The notes under the pieces were generated by a model that was not told where the DNA came from, made no database searches, and saw only the letters and a list, made by a program, of their open reading frames with translations. Of a DNA stretch of 64,000 nucleotides, positions 50,286-63,677 are shown one piece after another (position 1 is the first letter of the stretch; every line of letters starts with the position of its first letter). This stretch comes from Anoplopoma fimbria (Eukaryota; Chordata; Actinopteri; Perciformes; Anoplopomatidae). The stretch lies in the NCBI RefSeq assembly GCF_027596085.1, contig NC_072450.1:6970903-7034902 (forward strand), given 5' to 3'. Made by a program: the position numbers and the translations under genes.

Positions 50286-50859
50286 GGGACTTGCTCGCTT
50301 GTTATGCTCGTTATTCTACAGCGTGACTTTTAATAACACTCTACTGAACTTACTTGATCTAATAACATGCAAATACATCCACATTCAACATATCCTGTGG
50401 TTTGCATTAATGCACAATGCAAAAAGAAATCCTGGTGACAGGGCTGAATAATTCAGTGACTGCCATAAATTAATTTTAAAAAGGGACTGTACCGTTGTTT
50501 TTGCTGGAAGTTCTTCATTTCCTGTGTCGAAGGACGCAAACTGAACAACAGTTGCATAGTATAGAACAACATTGTTATTATGATTACAGAATAAAAATAC
50601 AAAACTCTGACTCTATTTTTGAGTATTTCACCTTTAATTACATTTTAATATAAAGTATATTTATGCAGTATATATCATTCTGGAGGGAAACATGCCACAT
50701 ACTGTATTTCCTGGATTTAAATTTACTGGAATGCCATGTGACTGTGTTTTTTCTCACACATGTTGCGCGTAATGCATGTGAAACTGTAACTAACTGTGTT
50801 CAGGTTTCGGTTTCCACACACTATGCATGCTTGGCACACACACAGTCAACATGAACTCC

Positions 50860-51340
50860 TCTTCCCTGGCTCCCAGTGAATCAGATAGGCTGCCCAGCCC
50901 CCATGAAGGAGATTACACAAATTTATGCAAAGCCTGTAAATGATTTATACTGCGGAGCATAACAAAGGGCTTTTTTTTTTTTTTTTTTTTTTTTTTACAA
51001 CACCTCGGACAAGACGAGGAGAGAGGGATCGAGAGACACTGACACCTGCAGTAATCCTCACATTCAACACCACACACATCTTACTGTGCCACCGCCATCA
51101 GAAGTGGCTCAATAAAGCATGATGGAATTTATGAATTATTTTTTTTTAATAATAAAACTAAGAGGCTGCTTTTCAAGGCATATTCAGCCATTAGTGTTAT
51201 CTCAAAGGAAGTGCATAACGCCCTTCTTTTTTCTATGCACACAGAACAGCTATTGTGGCTTATTCTGCTGCCATGCAGGCGGCAGAGTGCAGCGACGGTG
51301 GAGCTCCATTCAGGACCACAGCACTCTCACTGTTGGCCTT
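50860..51340. promoter_or_regulatory. Candidate conserved non-coding element
   Basis: Non-repetitive apart from the poly(T). Contains GAATCAGATAGGCTGCCC, TTATGCAAAGCCTGTAAATG (octamer/POU-like ATGCAAA), GGCATATTCAGCCATTAG and GCAGGCGGCAGAGTGCAGC. Confidence 0.25.
50971..50996. repeat. Poly(T) run
   Basis: 26 consecutive T residues. Confidence 0.97.
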
Positions 51341-51399
51341 GGGTCTATGTTTAGACAGAGCTTTTAAGCACTCTCATGTCTTGTGTTCACTGCAGTGTG

Positions 51400-51401
<2 letters not shown>

Positions 51402-51454
<53 letters not shown>
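51402..51454. repeat. (GT)n microsatellite
   Basis: Uninterrupted TG array. Confidence 0.98.
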
Positions 51455-51456
<2 letters not shown>

Positions 51457-52720
51457 ATGTGTGTGTTTGTCTGCCGCACTGCATGTTTGTATTAGTGGGA
51501 GTTCTTTATCAGGGAGGATAAAAGGCAGAAACGTGTTTGAGCTCTTCCCATCTTCCGTGGCAGTGTCACCCACCCCCAAGGATTCAGCGCGTGGATGGGT
51601 TTATACACTATTCATAAAGATCACTATGTGGGAGAAAAATGGGCCCATTATTTCCAAGCAGTAATGGGATATATTTGTTTTGTGGCCCTGAGTGTAGAGT
51701 AGCGGTAGTGAGTTTGTGTGTGTTAGTCATATAACGTCTTTGCATGTTGAGACTTATATGATATCTACCATGAGGGTTTGGACTGTCTGAAAAAAAAATC
51801 TTATGAGAATTGTCTGATTTAAATGAAAAGAGCACATTTGATGTCTTAAAGGGACTATAAATTCCATTTTTGTAATAACACTCATAATGTGAAAAGGCTC
51901 GATTATAGTGATGAATCAATTATCGCCTGAATCTGCAGTATTCTTTCTGCTTTATGGAGAGTTATGGTTTCAGCTCTTTGGTTATCTGTCCAGCTGCAAC
52001 TTCAACTGTTTTGGTTCACTATAACCGCTCATCGGTTTCAGCATAAGCTCCTAAAAACTGACATGGTGGACACATACTTTATTGGAGCCTTTAGCTGCTG
52101 AAGAGACAAATATATCCCTCAGGATACCGAAACTGGAATCAAGAGAGTTCATATTGAGCTTAAATCCGTCAGGTGGTCAGGAAAACCAACTCCGATGAAA
52201 GATGAACTCTGGGATCCTGATTCCCAAACTTCAACTGTATTGAGGACTTTGAGGGAACATACAGGGACTCTGAATGGGTTGGTCCTCCTGATTTCCTTTA
52301 AACCCACCTACTGTGGTTCTTACTACGCCCTCCGGAGGATCCCATGCTGGCTCTCGGACCACAGTTTTGGAAATCCTGCCTCAGGTCAGCGGTCCTGCTC
52401 GACATCAGTGCTGCATGTTCGCCTCGCAGGCTAAACACTTCCATTGCTGACCGATGGAGTGTGACCACCCAACACCCCCCTCCACTTCCACCTCCCATAC
52501 ATTCACTGTTACCAGGTGCTGAGCCCCCCACTGTCCCCTTGGCCCCGTCCCCCTCCTCACCCCTCTTCTCCCCTCCGCCCCTTTAACCCTGTCCTTCAGA
52601 CAGCATTGTCTGGACGAACAATGGAGTCATTGTTACCTCAAGGTGGCGTATTGTGAGGGGGTTTTCACAAGGGGCTGCAGAGGTGACCCTGACAGTGTAA
52701 CTCAGCACCCATCTCACCTC

Positions 52721-52722
<2 letters not shown>

Positions 52723-52804
<82 letters not shown>
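52723..52804. repeat. (CA)n microsatellite
   Basis: Uninterrupted CA array. Confidence 0.98.
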
Positions 52805-52806
<2 letters not shown>

Positions 52807-54074
52807 TTCTAACATGTGGTCTATGGTTCCCAAACTTTGCCGCCCTATTAGGGCTTCAGGTCACAGGGGACAACCAAGGTGGGGAGCAGCGTGCTTGTCT
52901 TGTGCCCCAGTGTATATGTGTGTGTGAATGTGTGTCTATGTGTGTGTGTGTGTGTTTTCAAACTGCAACCCTGTGTTCACACTAGGACGATGAATGACCC
53001 GTACATGGACTTTATGAAAAAGGAAAATTGAATTAGAGAGTTTCAAAAGCCAATTGTTGATTATCTTTTTTTCAGTTCATGTAGTTTAGAGCAGAATATG
53101 GACAGTAAAGTAGCACTGCACACACTTTACATAGAAGGTTGCTGTGAATGGCTACTGCAATGTATTCACAAGCTTTAGCACTCACCCTGTGTGGTGATTT
53201 CAATATAACAATTGAGTTTCTGTACAAGGAAAATTTGCTGTCTTGCTATTAATTCACTTAAAATCTCTAGTCTATCAGTCATTAGTTTCTATCTGTCCAC
53301 CAGCACCTTTAACCCAACATCTGAATACAACATATGAATTCCACATGACAAACAGTTCATTTGGGATGTGTAGAAAATAATTTACTCAAATCACGAGCCA
53401 ACTTTTTTTCTTTTTTTTTTGCTGAATCTGTGTGTGAACAGGTTTTCAGTGGGAACTATACAGATATATAAGAACAAGTGCCCTTGTGTCTGCTCATGTT
53501 TCTAGCGTTTAAAGAATTCTCTGTATCCCTGAACTGCTGAGAGTCTGTTCCACCGTGGATTCTTTCAGTCGTATAACCTTGAATAAAAAATCTGGATAAT
53601 CAAGGAGCTCTCATAAACATGGTAGGAGCAGTGCAAAGCAAAGTTATCTGCATGGGGGGATCTTCAGGCACTCACATGCCAGATAGGATATTTAATGCCC
53701 CCAAGGTGTTGGTCTACCCCTGGGTCTTCCATCAGTCGAACATGCCCAGAATAACTGCATAAATCCCGAATCAAGAGCCCCAAACCACTTAAACTTGCTC
53801 ATTTAAAGACGGTTAAAGAGTGGCCTTGCCCACATTAGGGAGAACATGGCGCCTTCATGCAGCCAGATGTGGGAGATACGTTTCCAGGTAAGCAAAGGGA
53901 CCAGGACATGGCTCAACCGAGTCGCCACGGAAAAATGTTGCCATTGTACGTTTCTACAAACCAAGGATATGTTGAATGTTGACGTTTTTGCCTTTGGTCA
54001 GAGCAATTGACGTTTTATAGTCAGCGACCTTTATTGAAAGCTACGTTGTAAAATAACGAGTACAACAAACAAGA

Positions 54075-54255
54075 AAGGGGGGATGTGGGACAAACAAACA
54101 GGACTTTCACTCAGGAGACCGCCTGTGTGAGACCAAAAGTAAACGCTGACTTTACACTCGTTTATAACATTGTTAGGCTCGTTATGCAACGTCATGTAAG
54201 AAAGTCTGCTAATGGCGGGTGTTATTTATTTACAGTTGTTACAGTTATGTTCCAT
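54075..54255 (+). repeat. Dispersed repeat, partner of 50095-50285
   Basis: GGGACAAACAAACAGGACTT, CACTCAGGAGACCGC, GGCGGGTGTTATTTATTTAC. Translations of both copies look alike only because of the shared repeat; neither encodes a recognisable protein. Confidence 0.5.
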
Positions 54256-55314
54256 TTTTATATCAAACACAAACCATAATCTCTTTTTTTGTCACCCAAA
54301 TCAAACCAATGATTCCTCAACGTCAACCATTTGTCATTGTGCATTTCTGCAAGTGTGATAAGAGACTGATATGAGACATTTTTATGAAAAATAAATGTTC
54401 TGAAGTGTCCAAAAATTCAATGTTTCAAATCTACTATTCTACTATCTACTATCTTATCTAAGTAATTCTCTTTAATAGTTAATATTTCTGACAGACAACA
54501 AGCCTTGGAGTTAAAGTTCAATTATTAAACAATTCCAAAATTAACTTAAAAAAACTGAGCTGATCAGCTTGATTTGAATTGCTAGACTCTAATTGATGCA
54601 TGAAAGTATGTATCATTCCCTTTTTCTAACTTACCCCCTTCAAAACCAATGAGCAAAGCACAGAAAATAACACAATCCAGAAATCTGTCTAATGAAATAG
54701 ACAGATTAGATTGATTTCATGTGTAGGAGTATGAGTTCACTTTTAAATGACTTTATCCCCCTTCTAAGGTTGATACTATTATCCTCCACTACTTCCTTGG
54801 CCATAAGAACTTGTATTTCATGAAATAGAGTTATTCAGTCTGAATCCAACGTCTCCCCTCTGCCGGTATCTCAGTCTGTAATGTCAGGGTGCGGATGGAC
54901 GACCCATCTGTCCATCTCCTCTCACTGAATACCAGACTATCATTTTACATACACACAACTCATTGTCAGTCTGCCTCCATCTTTCTGTCTGACAGAGTAT
55001 GAAGCTGGAAACAGACTCGCCTTTGTCAAGTTATATCTCGCTGGCCTTCGGCGGGGGGGGCCTAAACTTACTTCCTTTGCCCAGACTCTGGAAAAACAAA
55101 TGTTCATCACTCGCCAGTGATGGCACACTATGTGCTGGCATTTGGCTTGTGAAAATGTTATTATGCCGCGTTCAGCTGTGTGGTTTCATGATTATTATTG
55201 TTTCAAGATGTATTAAACTGAGAAAACAACTGAACTGAAAGATCTGACACTATATCAGAAATTCAATTAACCTGTGCGAAAGTCAAGCGAGTCAAGGCCA
55301 TGAGAGGAAAGGGA

Positions 55315-55399
55315 TTCTTCTTCTTCTTCTTCTTCTTCTTCTTCTTCTTCTTCTTCTTCTTCTTCTTCTTCTTCTTCTTCTTCTTCTTCTTCTTCTTCT
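55315..55399. repeat. (TTC)n trinucleotide repeat
   Basis: About 28 uninterrupted TTC units on plus (GAA on minus). Confidence 0.98.
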
Positions 55400-57518
55400 C
55401 AAAGAGTCAGAGTTAAAAAGACCCTTTTTAAAGTCCGAGGTAATGGCATGAATAAGAGAAAAATAATGGTTTGTTCACCATTAGAAATTCCTTTCTCCTA
55501 AAATCTACTCTCTACTTCTTGTTAAGGATTGCTTATATCTCTGGTTTACTTTTGACTTATTTATCAAATTATACCTTTACCAGGTTTGTAAATACCAATG
55601 CTGATGTTTAGAGTTTTTAAAAGTTCACTGTGTACACCAAAAGGGAAAATCATTGTATCCTTGAGATTTACATGAAAATTATTTCCATTTGCTATGCTTA
55701 TTATGGTCAGCTTTGCAGCAACTGAGATAGCGATTCAATGTATTGACACTCAGTAATTACATCTTTACATAACAATTTGCATTAAGTCTGCAATTTCTAC
55801 ACTGGATTTAAGTTGACCTCACATATCAGCCTCACTGTTTATGTTACATTTCTTCACACCGTAGCAGAGCTGTATTAAGTTACTGCTGATGCAAACTCAA
55901 CATTTCCAACTTGATCTCACAGAAATATGTGAAATGGCTACGACCTCTTAACGCATGGTGCACATGTAAAGTGTTAAGATTAAGTTTTGGCACCACAAAA
56001 ACAATGTAATGTGAGGTTTAAGTAACAAAATGTCTAGGAAAAACATCATGGTTGATACTTACGTAGATGTGTTTAATTTATGTGTCCACCATTCTGACAA
56101 ATCAGTAAATGTGCTATTTACAGGTCGAGGTCCCTTCACGCATTTCTTTGATACAGGGCTGGTGCTGCTTCAATTGGCAAAACAGTGGGTGGCTTTTATC
56201 GTGAAGAACCCACAGGAAATACATTGTATATGTCATATATTAATTTATTTCTAAATGTATTTTCCATCGGGAGCAAGACATGTATAGTCTATCTATGCAC
56301 TCTGATTTCTATCAACTAATAGGTGAATGTTGACCCCATGACATCCTTTGAATGACAGCCCCCTCATTGGTATAATGAAGAAGAAGAATTACATAAAGAA
56401 ATGTACAAAGAAAATAATACAGAATTGAATAAGTTAAGGGGAATAAAAAGGGCGTAAGACAGACACAAATACATGCATACATACATACATTTTATAGTTT
56501 AAAAAAATGTATAAAAAGAAAAATGAAATAAGAAAGCAAATAAATAGGGAAATCAATACAAAGTGAAATGATTAAAAAGCAAATTAAATCAGAAATATTC
56601 ACATTTTATTAAACCATTAATGATTTTCAATTCTATTCTTGGTACATTAAATGGCCTATTAATTAATGTATATATATATTTTATTTTGTCTGCTTCCTCC
56701 GTCCATACTTCTCTTTGTACACTGAAATGTTAAAGTTGGACATCAGTGAGTGATGTTGTCGGACTTTTAGCCCACTTGTATTCAGGACAGCCCCTCCCCT
56801 TTACTGTACTGTATGACTACGTCCTCTCATGTGTTGTAACATGCTTTGATGTAAAGCCATTTGCCTTCCGGGGACAAAATAAAGTTGAAGGTTGAAGTCT
56901 TTCTGGATTCATGTTTGTTAGATGATCATGTGGCCACATACAATGCAGGGAAAAACCCAAATACTGTATCGCTGACGTCAACCAATCAGAGACATGCAAA
57001 AAGGGAAAGAGACAAGAGTGATGATCGCTGATGTCAACAGACATGTGACCTCCCCACCGGGGTCAGCAAGGTCATGCTGGGTGTAAGGGGGTGACGTGGG
57101 AGGAGACGAGGTCAATCGCTAATTAGAGCTCTAAAACAGTGAGCAGGTCAGAGGGTCAGATGACATCACCGGGACACATCAGTGTATTGTAAAGAGACGA
57201 CTATTGAAGTGAGGTCCACTAAAATCCCCCTGACCTTTGACCCATGACAAAACAGGTGATTAGTTAGTGTAGATCATGAATGTCTCACTACATAATGCTG
57301 TTGGTTTTTGCTCTGCATCTGTGCTGCAGAGCCTCACTGCTGTGGTGACTTTGCTATTATTGTATTAGCTTAAAATTTTATTATTGTCCACTATCTGTTT
57401 TCATTTTTCATTAGAATGGCCTCTTAATTCTATTATATATTGACATGCATTTTATCTTTACATTCCTTTTTTAAGACTTTTTCATGTAAAGGACTTTAAA
57501 TGATCTTAGAGTTATTTT

Positions 57519-57815
57519 ACATTACATTACATTACAGTCATTTAGCAGACGCTTTTATCCAAAGCGACTTACAGTCAGTAGTATATTACATATCATTCAT
57601 CCATTCACACACTGATGACAGGCTACCATCAAGGTGCCACCATCAGACTCTAACTAACATTCATGCAACATCCAGTCCACACCGATGGCAAGCCTTCAGG
57701 AGCAACTTGGGGTTAAGTGTCTTGCCCAAGGACACATCGACTGCCGAAGCCGGGTATTGAACCACCGATCCTCTGAATGGAGAACTACCTTGCTCTCCAC
57801 TACACCACAGCCGCC
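57519..57815 (-). mobile_element. tRNA-derived SINE, near full length
   Basis: Best-preserved copy of the family. It has ACATTACATTACATTACAGT at the tail, TTAGCAGACGCTTTTATCCA, the middle blocks shared with 39036-39332, and the tRNA-like head ending CTCTCCACTACACCACAGCC on the plus strand. Reading frames inside it are not genes. Confidence 0.8.
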
Positions 57816-60308
57816 CCCTATTTAAAATAATTTCTCGTGTGGAGTTTGAAGTTTGAATCACTTAAACTTGATTGTTTCTCATTATTTTATTCATCAAATT
57901 GCAGTCCTTGTAACATTTGTTTGCAGAGACATGTCACTACAGGTACCGCTTCTTAAAAAACAGACTTTTGCAAAGGGCATTTGGCAAACAGCACAGCGAG
58001 GTTGCAACCAGGCAATCAAATATAGTCAAATATATGACCGGAGGGGGACCATCAGTGGTTGAAATAGTCGCGTCCACATTAAATAAAAATAACATGTCTT
58101 TTTTGTGTGTGTATAATTTGGTCATTACTTTTCCAGCCATTTAGATATTTACATTACTACAGAAACCAGGTGTAGTAGTAGTTTTTAAAGATGATATACT
58201 GTGTGTATATGTTATTAAAGTTATTAGCATTAACACAACTGACAACCTCGCTGTCGGCACATTCTCTGATGTACTGACATCAGACCAGTGTTCACAACCA
58301 AACCCCGCTGCACTTTGCACTGTCAATTATTTTGTATGCTGCCAGCACTATTTAAGAGGCATGGTTGTATGTAAAAACTTTCATCCACTCCTGCTGTGGC
58401 TTCAGCCAGCTTTTTTTCCACTCTGGTAGCATAACTGAGTGCCAGCAGACATGTGACCAGCTAGCTTTGCATAGCCAGACCACTGAAGAGGACCAGCACG
58501 ATGAATGCATCCAAATGTAACGCAGTAAAAGTAATAATTAGGTGCACAAATAAAGAGAGAAACAGTTCATAATCTGTAGAAGAAACAAGAGTCCAAACTA
58601 AAGCAGCTGTTGATCACTTGCTGGCCCTACCTACAGGGTAGGAGTCAGCAGTCAATGACGGTATAAAACAGGCAATAAAATGTGTTTTCCAAATCTGTGA
58701 ATCACTGCAACCACAAGAGATCTTGGAGCATATGGTCATAAGTGAGCACAAAAATAATTATGCTGATGGGTCCAGCAGAATGCGACATCAGCCGTGAACA
58801 GACAGACTGACACAGAGATGCACATGAGCGGAAATTTAATCTCCTGGTAGAGATAATAAAAATAATGTTGTAAAGTCAGCTTTTACATAGATTTGACTCC
58901 GTCCTTTCTTTGGCACTCTCCCACTTTCCCTCTGTCACCAGATGACGACCTCATGGCTGTTAGAGTCTCACTATTAAACAGCATCTCACCTCTTTTACAA
59001 GACCAGCCAGGCCTCAGCCGGGGTTCATATGTTCCCATCACACTAAATATAGAATTATACTCTCCGCACCACTTTTAACTTCTGCTCCTAATATATCTCA
59101 CTTTCCTCCAGTCTGTACAGGAAGACAGAAACATGTATTTTAAAACAAAATTCACCTGCACAAGGAATAATTGGTCTGTATTTACATGAAGTTCAGGCTT
59201 AAGAACAAAAAAATAACATTTTGTCACATAGTTATATTACCAGAAGACAATTTGTTGACTTTGAGGCTGATTGTAAGCATGGCATGACAAGTTCCAGTCT
59301 GACTTTGACAAGTTTCTATGTAAAAGATTACTTAACAAGACTCTTTTTCATTCGTATTTATGAATTAATCTATGGTTTATAGTCTTATACAGACATTTTT
59401 TCACAGTAAAAGTGCTGTAATAATTATATTTTTTTACTTTCCTTCAACCTGCCTCATCAATGTTGGATTCATCTAGACATTTTCTACACCTTTTAGATGG
59501 ACAAAAGTCACCAAAAAAGCTTCTAATCTGACAACAGAATAACGGGGCAACTCTTTCAAAAAACCAACCTGTCTTGCCTCGGAAGTAAAGTCTCATAACT
59601 GCCAAGTCTAGGTTTTTCTTTTACCCACGAGACATTGAGGTTTTTGGTGCTTGTGCCGGCATCTCTCGTCTATGAAGTGAAAATGTCACAGGGCTGTCAC
59701 ACTATCAAAGAAAATAAATGGCCCACTGTAATCCTAGTTGCAGTGATAAAATGTCAATGTACTGCGGAGCGCTCTGCCTGGGTGCAGCTGCTGAGCTCCT
59801 GACAGCTCCGTCAGCAGAGACGGAGATCACACCGGCCAGCAACAGTCATTTTCATCTGTGCTTTGGGATCTGAATAGCTGAACTTGCAAACCTTCTGCAG
59901 CAGAGGAAGTGTTTTTTTTTTTTTGGTGGTGGTATAGGAAGAGCAGAGGTTAGACCAAAGACGCTTTTACAGCTAATGTCATGATTACGTCAAAGTGTTA
60001 GCTGGAGGAAAAACAAAGGAAAGACTGGAGGATGCAAATACAAAGTTTCACATCGAATATATCATCTTTCTGTGCTGACGGGTGCCAAAATAGAAATTGC
60101 ATAAATTTGAGATGATAAACTGTGATTTGAAGCTCTAGCAAGCTACAATATTGGCAAAGTTTGTCAGTAATGAAGACAAAATGGTGCCAAAAGTTTTGCT
60201 TAACCTTCTACCAACCTCCGCAGCCATCAAGGTTTCTGCACCGTAGCTGGTTAAATTATTAGAGAAATGGAGAAGATTGTTGCCAACAGGCTTAACTATT
60301 TGCCTGAT

Positions 60309-60416
60309 GTTGGGCTTATTCTCTGTACCAAGTGTAGCATGAAAGCATGTTTGAGTTAGCTATAGCTAATTCCACCATGCTTTCATACTCAGCTGGTTAC
60401 AGAAAATAAGCCCAAC
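60309..60416. repeat. 108-bp imperfect foldback (MITE-like or structured RNA candidate)
   Basis: GTTGGGCTTATTCTCTGTACC at the left (21 nt with one gap and few mismatches) pairs with the right end GGTTACAGAA-AATAAGCCCAAC. The inner arms GCATGAAAGCATG and CATGCTTTCATAC pair next. The centre contains the perfect palindrome TTAGCTATAGCTAA. The arms pair over most of their length. CCCTCTGGTGG follows directly, a motif often seen beside fish repeats. Confidence 0.65.
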
Positions 60417-61604
60417 CGCCCTCTGGTGGTCTAACGGTCCTTCTGCCTCATTCCTCATGGCTAGGAGACTATTTAACTCGGATGAGAGCAGGTGGGCGGT
60501 CTCTTGTGTTTGACCCGCCTGGTCAAGTAGCCCTCTAGCTACTTGACAGCTTTTCTAGGTTATTTAAAAAGTGTCATTATTAGTCAGAAAAGAATATGAA
60601 TAAAGAAAATAAAAGAAGAACTACCAAACGGTATGCCCTTCAACAGAGACTGCAGGCTCGTTTTTTCGTCAGTCATTGCATGCTTCTGTAATTATGTATG
60701 ATTTATGCGAGAGTAGCAACTGAAATATATTAACACACACATTACAACGGCGGCCCCCTTAATGGACAACACACCGCTGATTATTACCATCATATGGCAT
60801 ATTTAGTCTTCCCTAGTCATATAATGCGATGATGTGCACAATTTATTTGTCAGAGCTGTAAACCAATGTTTATATCGTACAACTCTCATAGTGTAACTAC
60901 TAAAGAAGTGCTTGCTGCCCCCTGTGGTTGATATACATGTCATTTCTAACAGATCTAATCTTGACGGTAAAGAAGAAGGAGCACTCAGCTGTCCCTCATG
61001 ACCACCGCTCAGCTGCCCATTTTACCCCCCCCACAATATTCTGTCGCTTTCAATGTTTTGATGGAAGGGACACTTGACACCAAGTTTTTGTCTTCTGTCG
61101 AGTAACATTGATTGTTTCTGCTGAAATGTAATGACAATTTTAAGGGATATAATTTTTTCTAACTTTAATTTCTACAAATCTTGTGTTTGCTAGTAAACAT
61201 GTAAAGAGCAGACGTGTTTGATTGTGTGTAATTTATGTATTTAAGTCTGCATGTTTGAGATGTATGCTATGAATTTCTATCCTCTTAACAGAGAGAATGG
61301 CTTGTGATTCATTTGCTGGTTGTTGTTGTGTTTTTAAATTTCAGGCTGATGTTTACACATGTGTTCCTATATAATGTGTTTTATTATGATGCAGAAATTT
61401 CCCTTTTTCCAATTTTCTCCCATGGGAGACAATAGCATAACCTTTGACCTTCAATGCATTTTAAAGGTAGATTAGTCCTGAAATATTCACATTCACAAAC
61501 ATGTATTGTCTATTTTGATGATAGAAACCACAGGTATTCTTGGGCAACAGTGGATTTTAGCTCCAAGGACCAAATACGCTTCTCTCTCGCTATCACACAC
61601 ACCG

Positions 61605-61731
<127 letters not shown>

Positions 61732-61985
61732 CAAAGAGGGCTGCAGTGATTGGTATTGCAGTAAATGGTATTTGAGCAGCGGGGCTGTTTGACATAGCAG
61801 CCATGTGTAGGCTGTGGCCTTCGTACAATAGCCTCGCCCCCCTGGGGAATGTGGATCTTCATCTTTAGTGCGGAGCTCATTAAACCGATTATTCCCATAA
61901 TCTCTCTGATGGCAGGCACAATAAAGAAACACACGCTAATAATTGCCCGCTTACATTTCGGTCTGATCAGCGCTGTTGACTGAAA
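61732..61985. promoter_or_regulatory. Candidate conserved non-coding element
   Basis: Immediately right of the longest CA array: GGTATTGCAGTAAATGG, GCTCATTAAACCGATTATTC, GATGGCAGGCACAATAAAG and CGCTAATAATTGCCCGC. Homeobox, SOX-like (ACAATAAAG) and bicoid-type (GATTA) cores are packed in about 250 bp. Confidence 0.3.
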
Positions 61986-62271
61986 GATACACTCTGTTTT
62001 TCCGCTCGTGTGTGTTTGTGTGTGTGTGTGATTGTATCTCTACCTTGCAAAAGATAAACTCTGTGAATGGATGAGGCGATTGAGACAAAACACATGTGGC
62101 GATGAGGGATAAAAAGAAAGGAATCCAACATGATGGAGCTTTATGGAAATCTTTCATCGCATTATTGGTTTCACTTGTAGCTCTTTTCTGAACATCTCAT
62201 TTTCTCTTTTTTTTCTTCTTTTTCAATAAATCATTCCCCTTCCCCTCCCAGCAAACACACTTACACTCACA

Positions 62272-62305
<34 letters not shown>
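62272..62305. repeat. (CA)n microsatellite
   Basis: CA array after ACTCAC units. Confidence 0.96.
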
Positions 62306-62306
<1 letters not shown>

Positions 62307-62573
62307 CACACACTCCTTTGTCTGTCTCTTGTCAATGGGTTCGTGACATGACTGACAGCTCTGACACCACCAATCAGCTGCAGCTCAGCAAGGTCATCCA
62401 CTGTTGCTTGGCCCTGATTGGCTGCTGTGCTTCTACCTGTCGTCCCTGTCCGCTTCGATCACTGCATGTTAGCGGCCATCTGTTTTAGACAGATGTGTTT
62501 GTGTGTGCATGTGTGCGTATAGGTAGAATACCTTGTATGTTCCTGGCTCTTCCCTAGGAAGGTTCCTTGTTGT

Positions 62574-62575
<2 letters not shown>

Positions 62576-62620
<45 letters not shown>

Positions 62621-62625
62621 TGCGT

Positions 62626-62661
<36 letters not shown>

Positions 62662-62669
62662 TGTGTGTG
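62576..62669. repeat. (GT)n microsatellite, interrupted
   Basis: TG array with three GTGTGC units in the middle. Confidence 0.97.
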
Positions 62670-62790
62670 CTGGTGTGTTTTCAGGTGGGAAATATAATGG
62701 GGTTAAGTTGGGATGGGAAGGTGGGTGGTGTAAATTCAAACCGAGACAGGTTGTTACCGAAGGTAATTAAATCACAGCAAAGTCAATTAA

Positions 62791-63065
<275 letters not shown>

Positions 63066-63566
63066 CAGCACATAGAAAAATGGAATGGGTGTGTTGCAAC
63101 ATGGTTTGTTTGTGTGCCACAGTCACTACAGAGTGCACAGTCCTCCAGTCAGAACCTCCAGTCATGTTCACCACCTGCAATAGGATTTCTTTTTTACCAT
63201 CAGACAGTTTGACTTATGTTACTAATGACATTAACAATAGCTTTATTACATTAAAGTGTACATCATGCATAACATATCATCATCATCATTTTTTTGATTG
63301 TTTACACCAGTGCTTTTCGAATTGTGACGTGTGAAAATGTCCTATTGGTAAACAGTTAACATCTGGGCTTCAGGTGTTATTTCAAGTTTACCTGTTCCTT
63401 CTGCTGTTCAATGTTTGATAAGTGAACAGATTGTGTCAATTTACAATGAATTTATATTATAGCAAAGCATTCGGTCATTGTGTTTTCTTGTGGGCTATCT
63501 AACTGAACTTTTCTTCAATCTTAAACAACATAACTTGACCATTATCAAATGTATAGACCTGATTGA

Positions 63567-63677
<111 letters not shown>

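Noticed and set aside
52195..52434. 79-codon plus-strand frame
   Set aside because: No domain, no splice context and no similarity I recognise; probably decayed repeat sequence.
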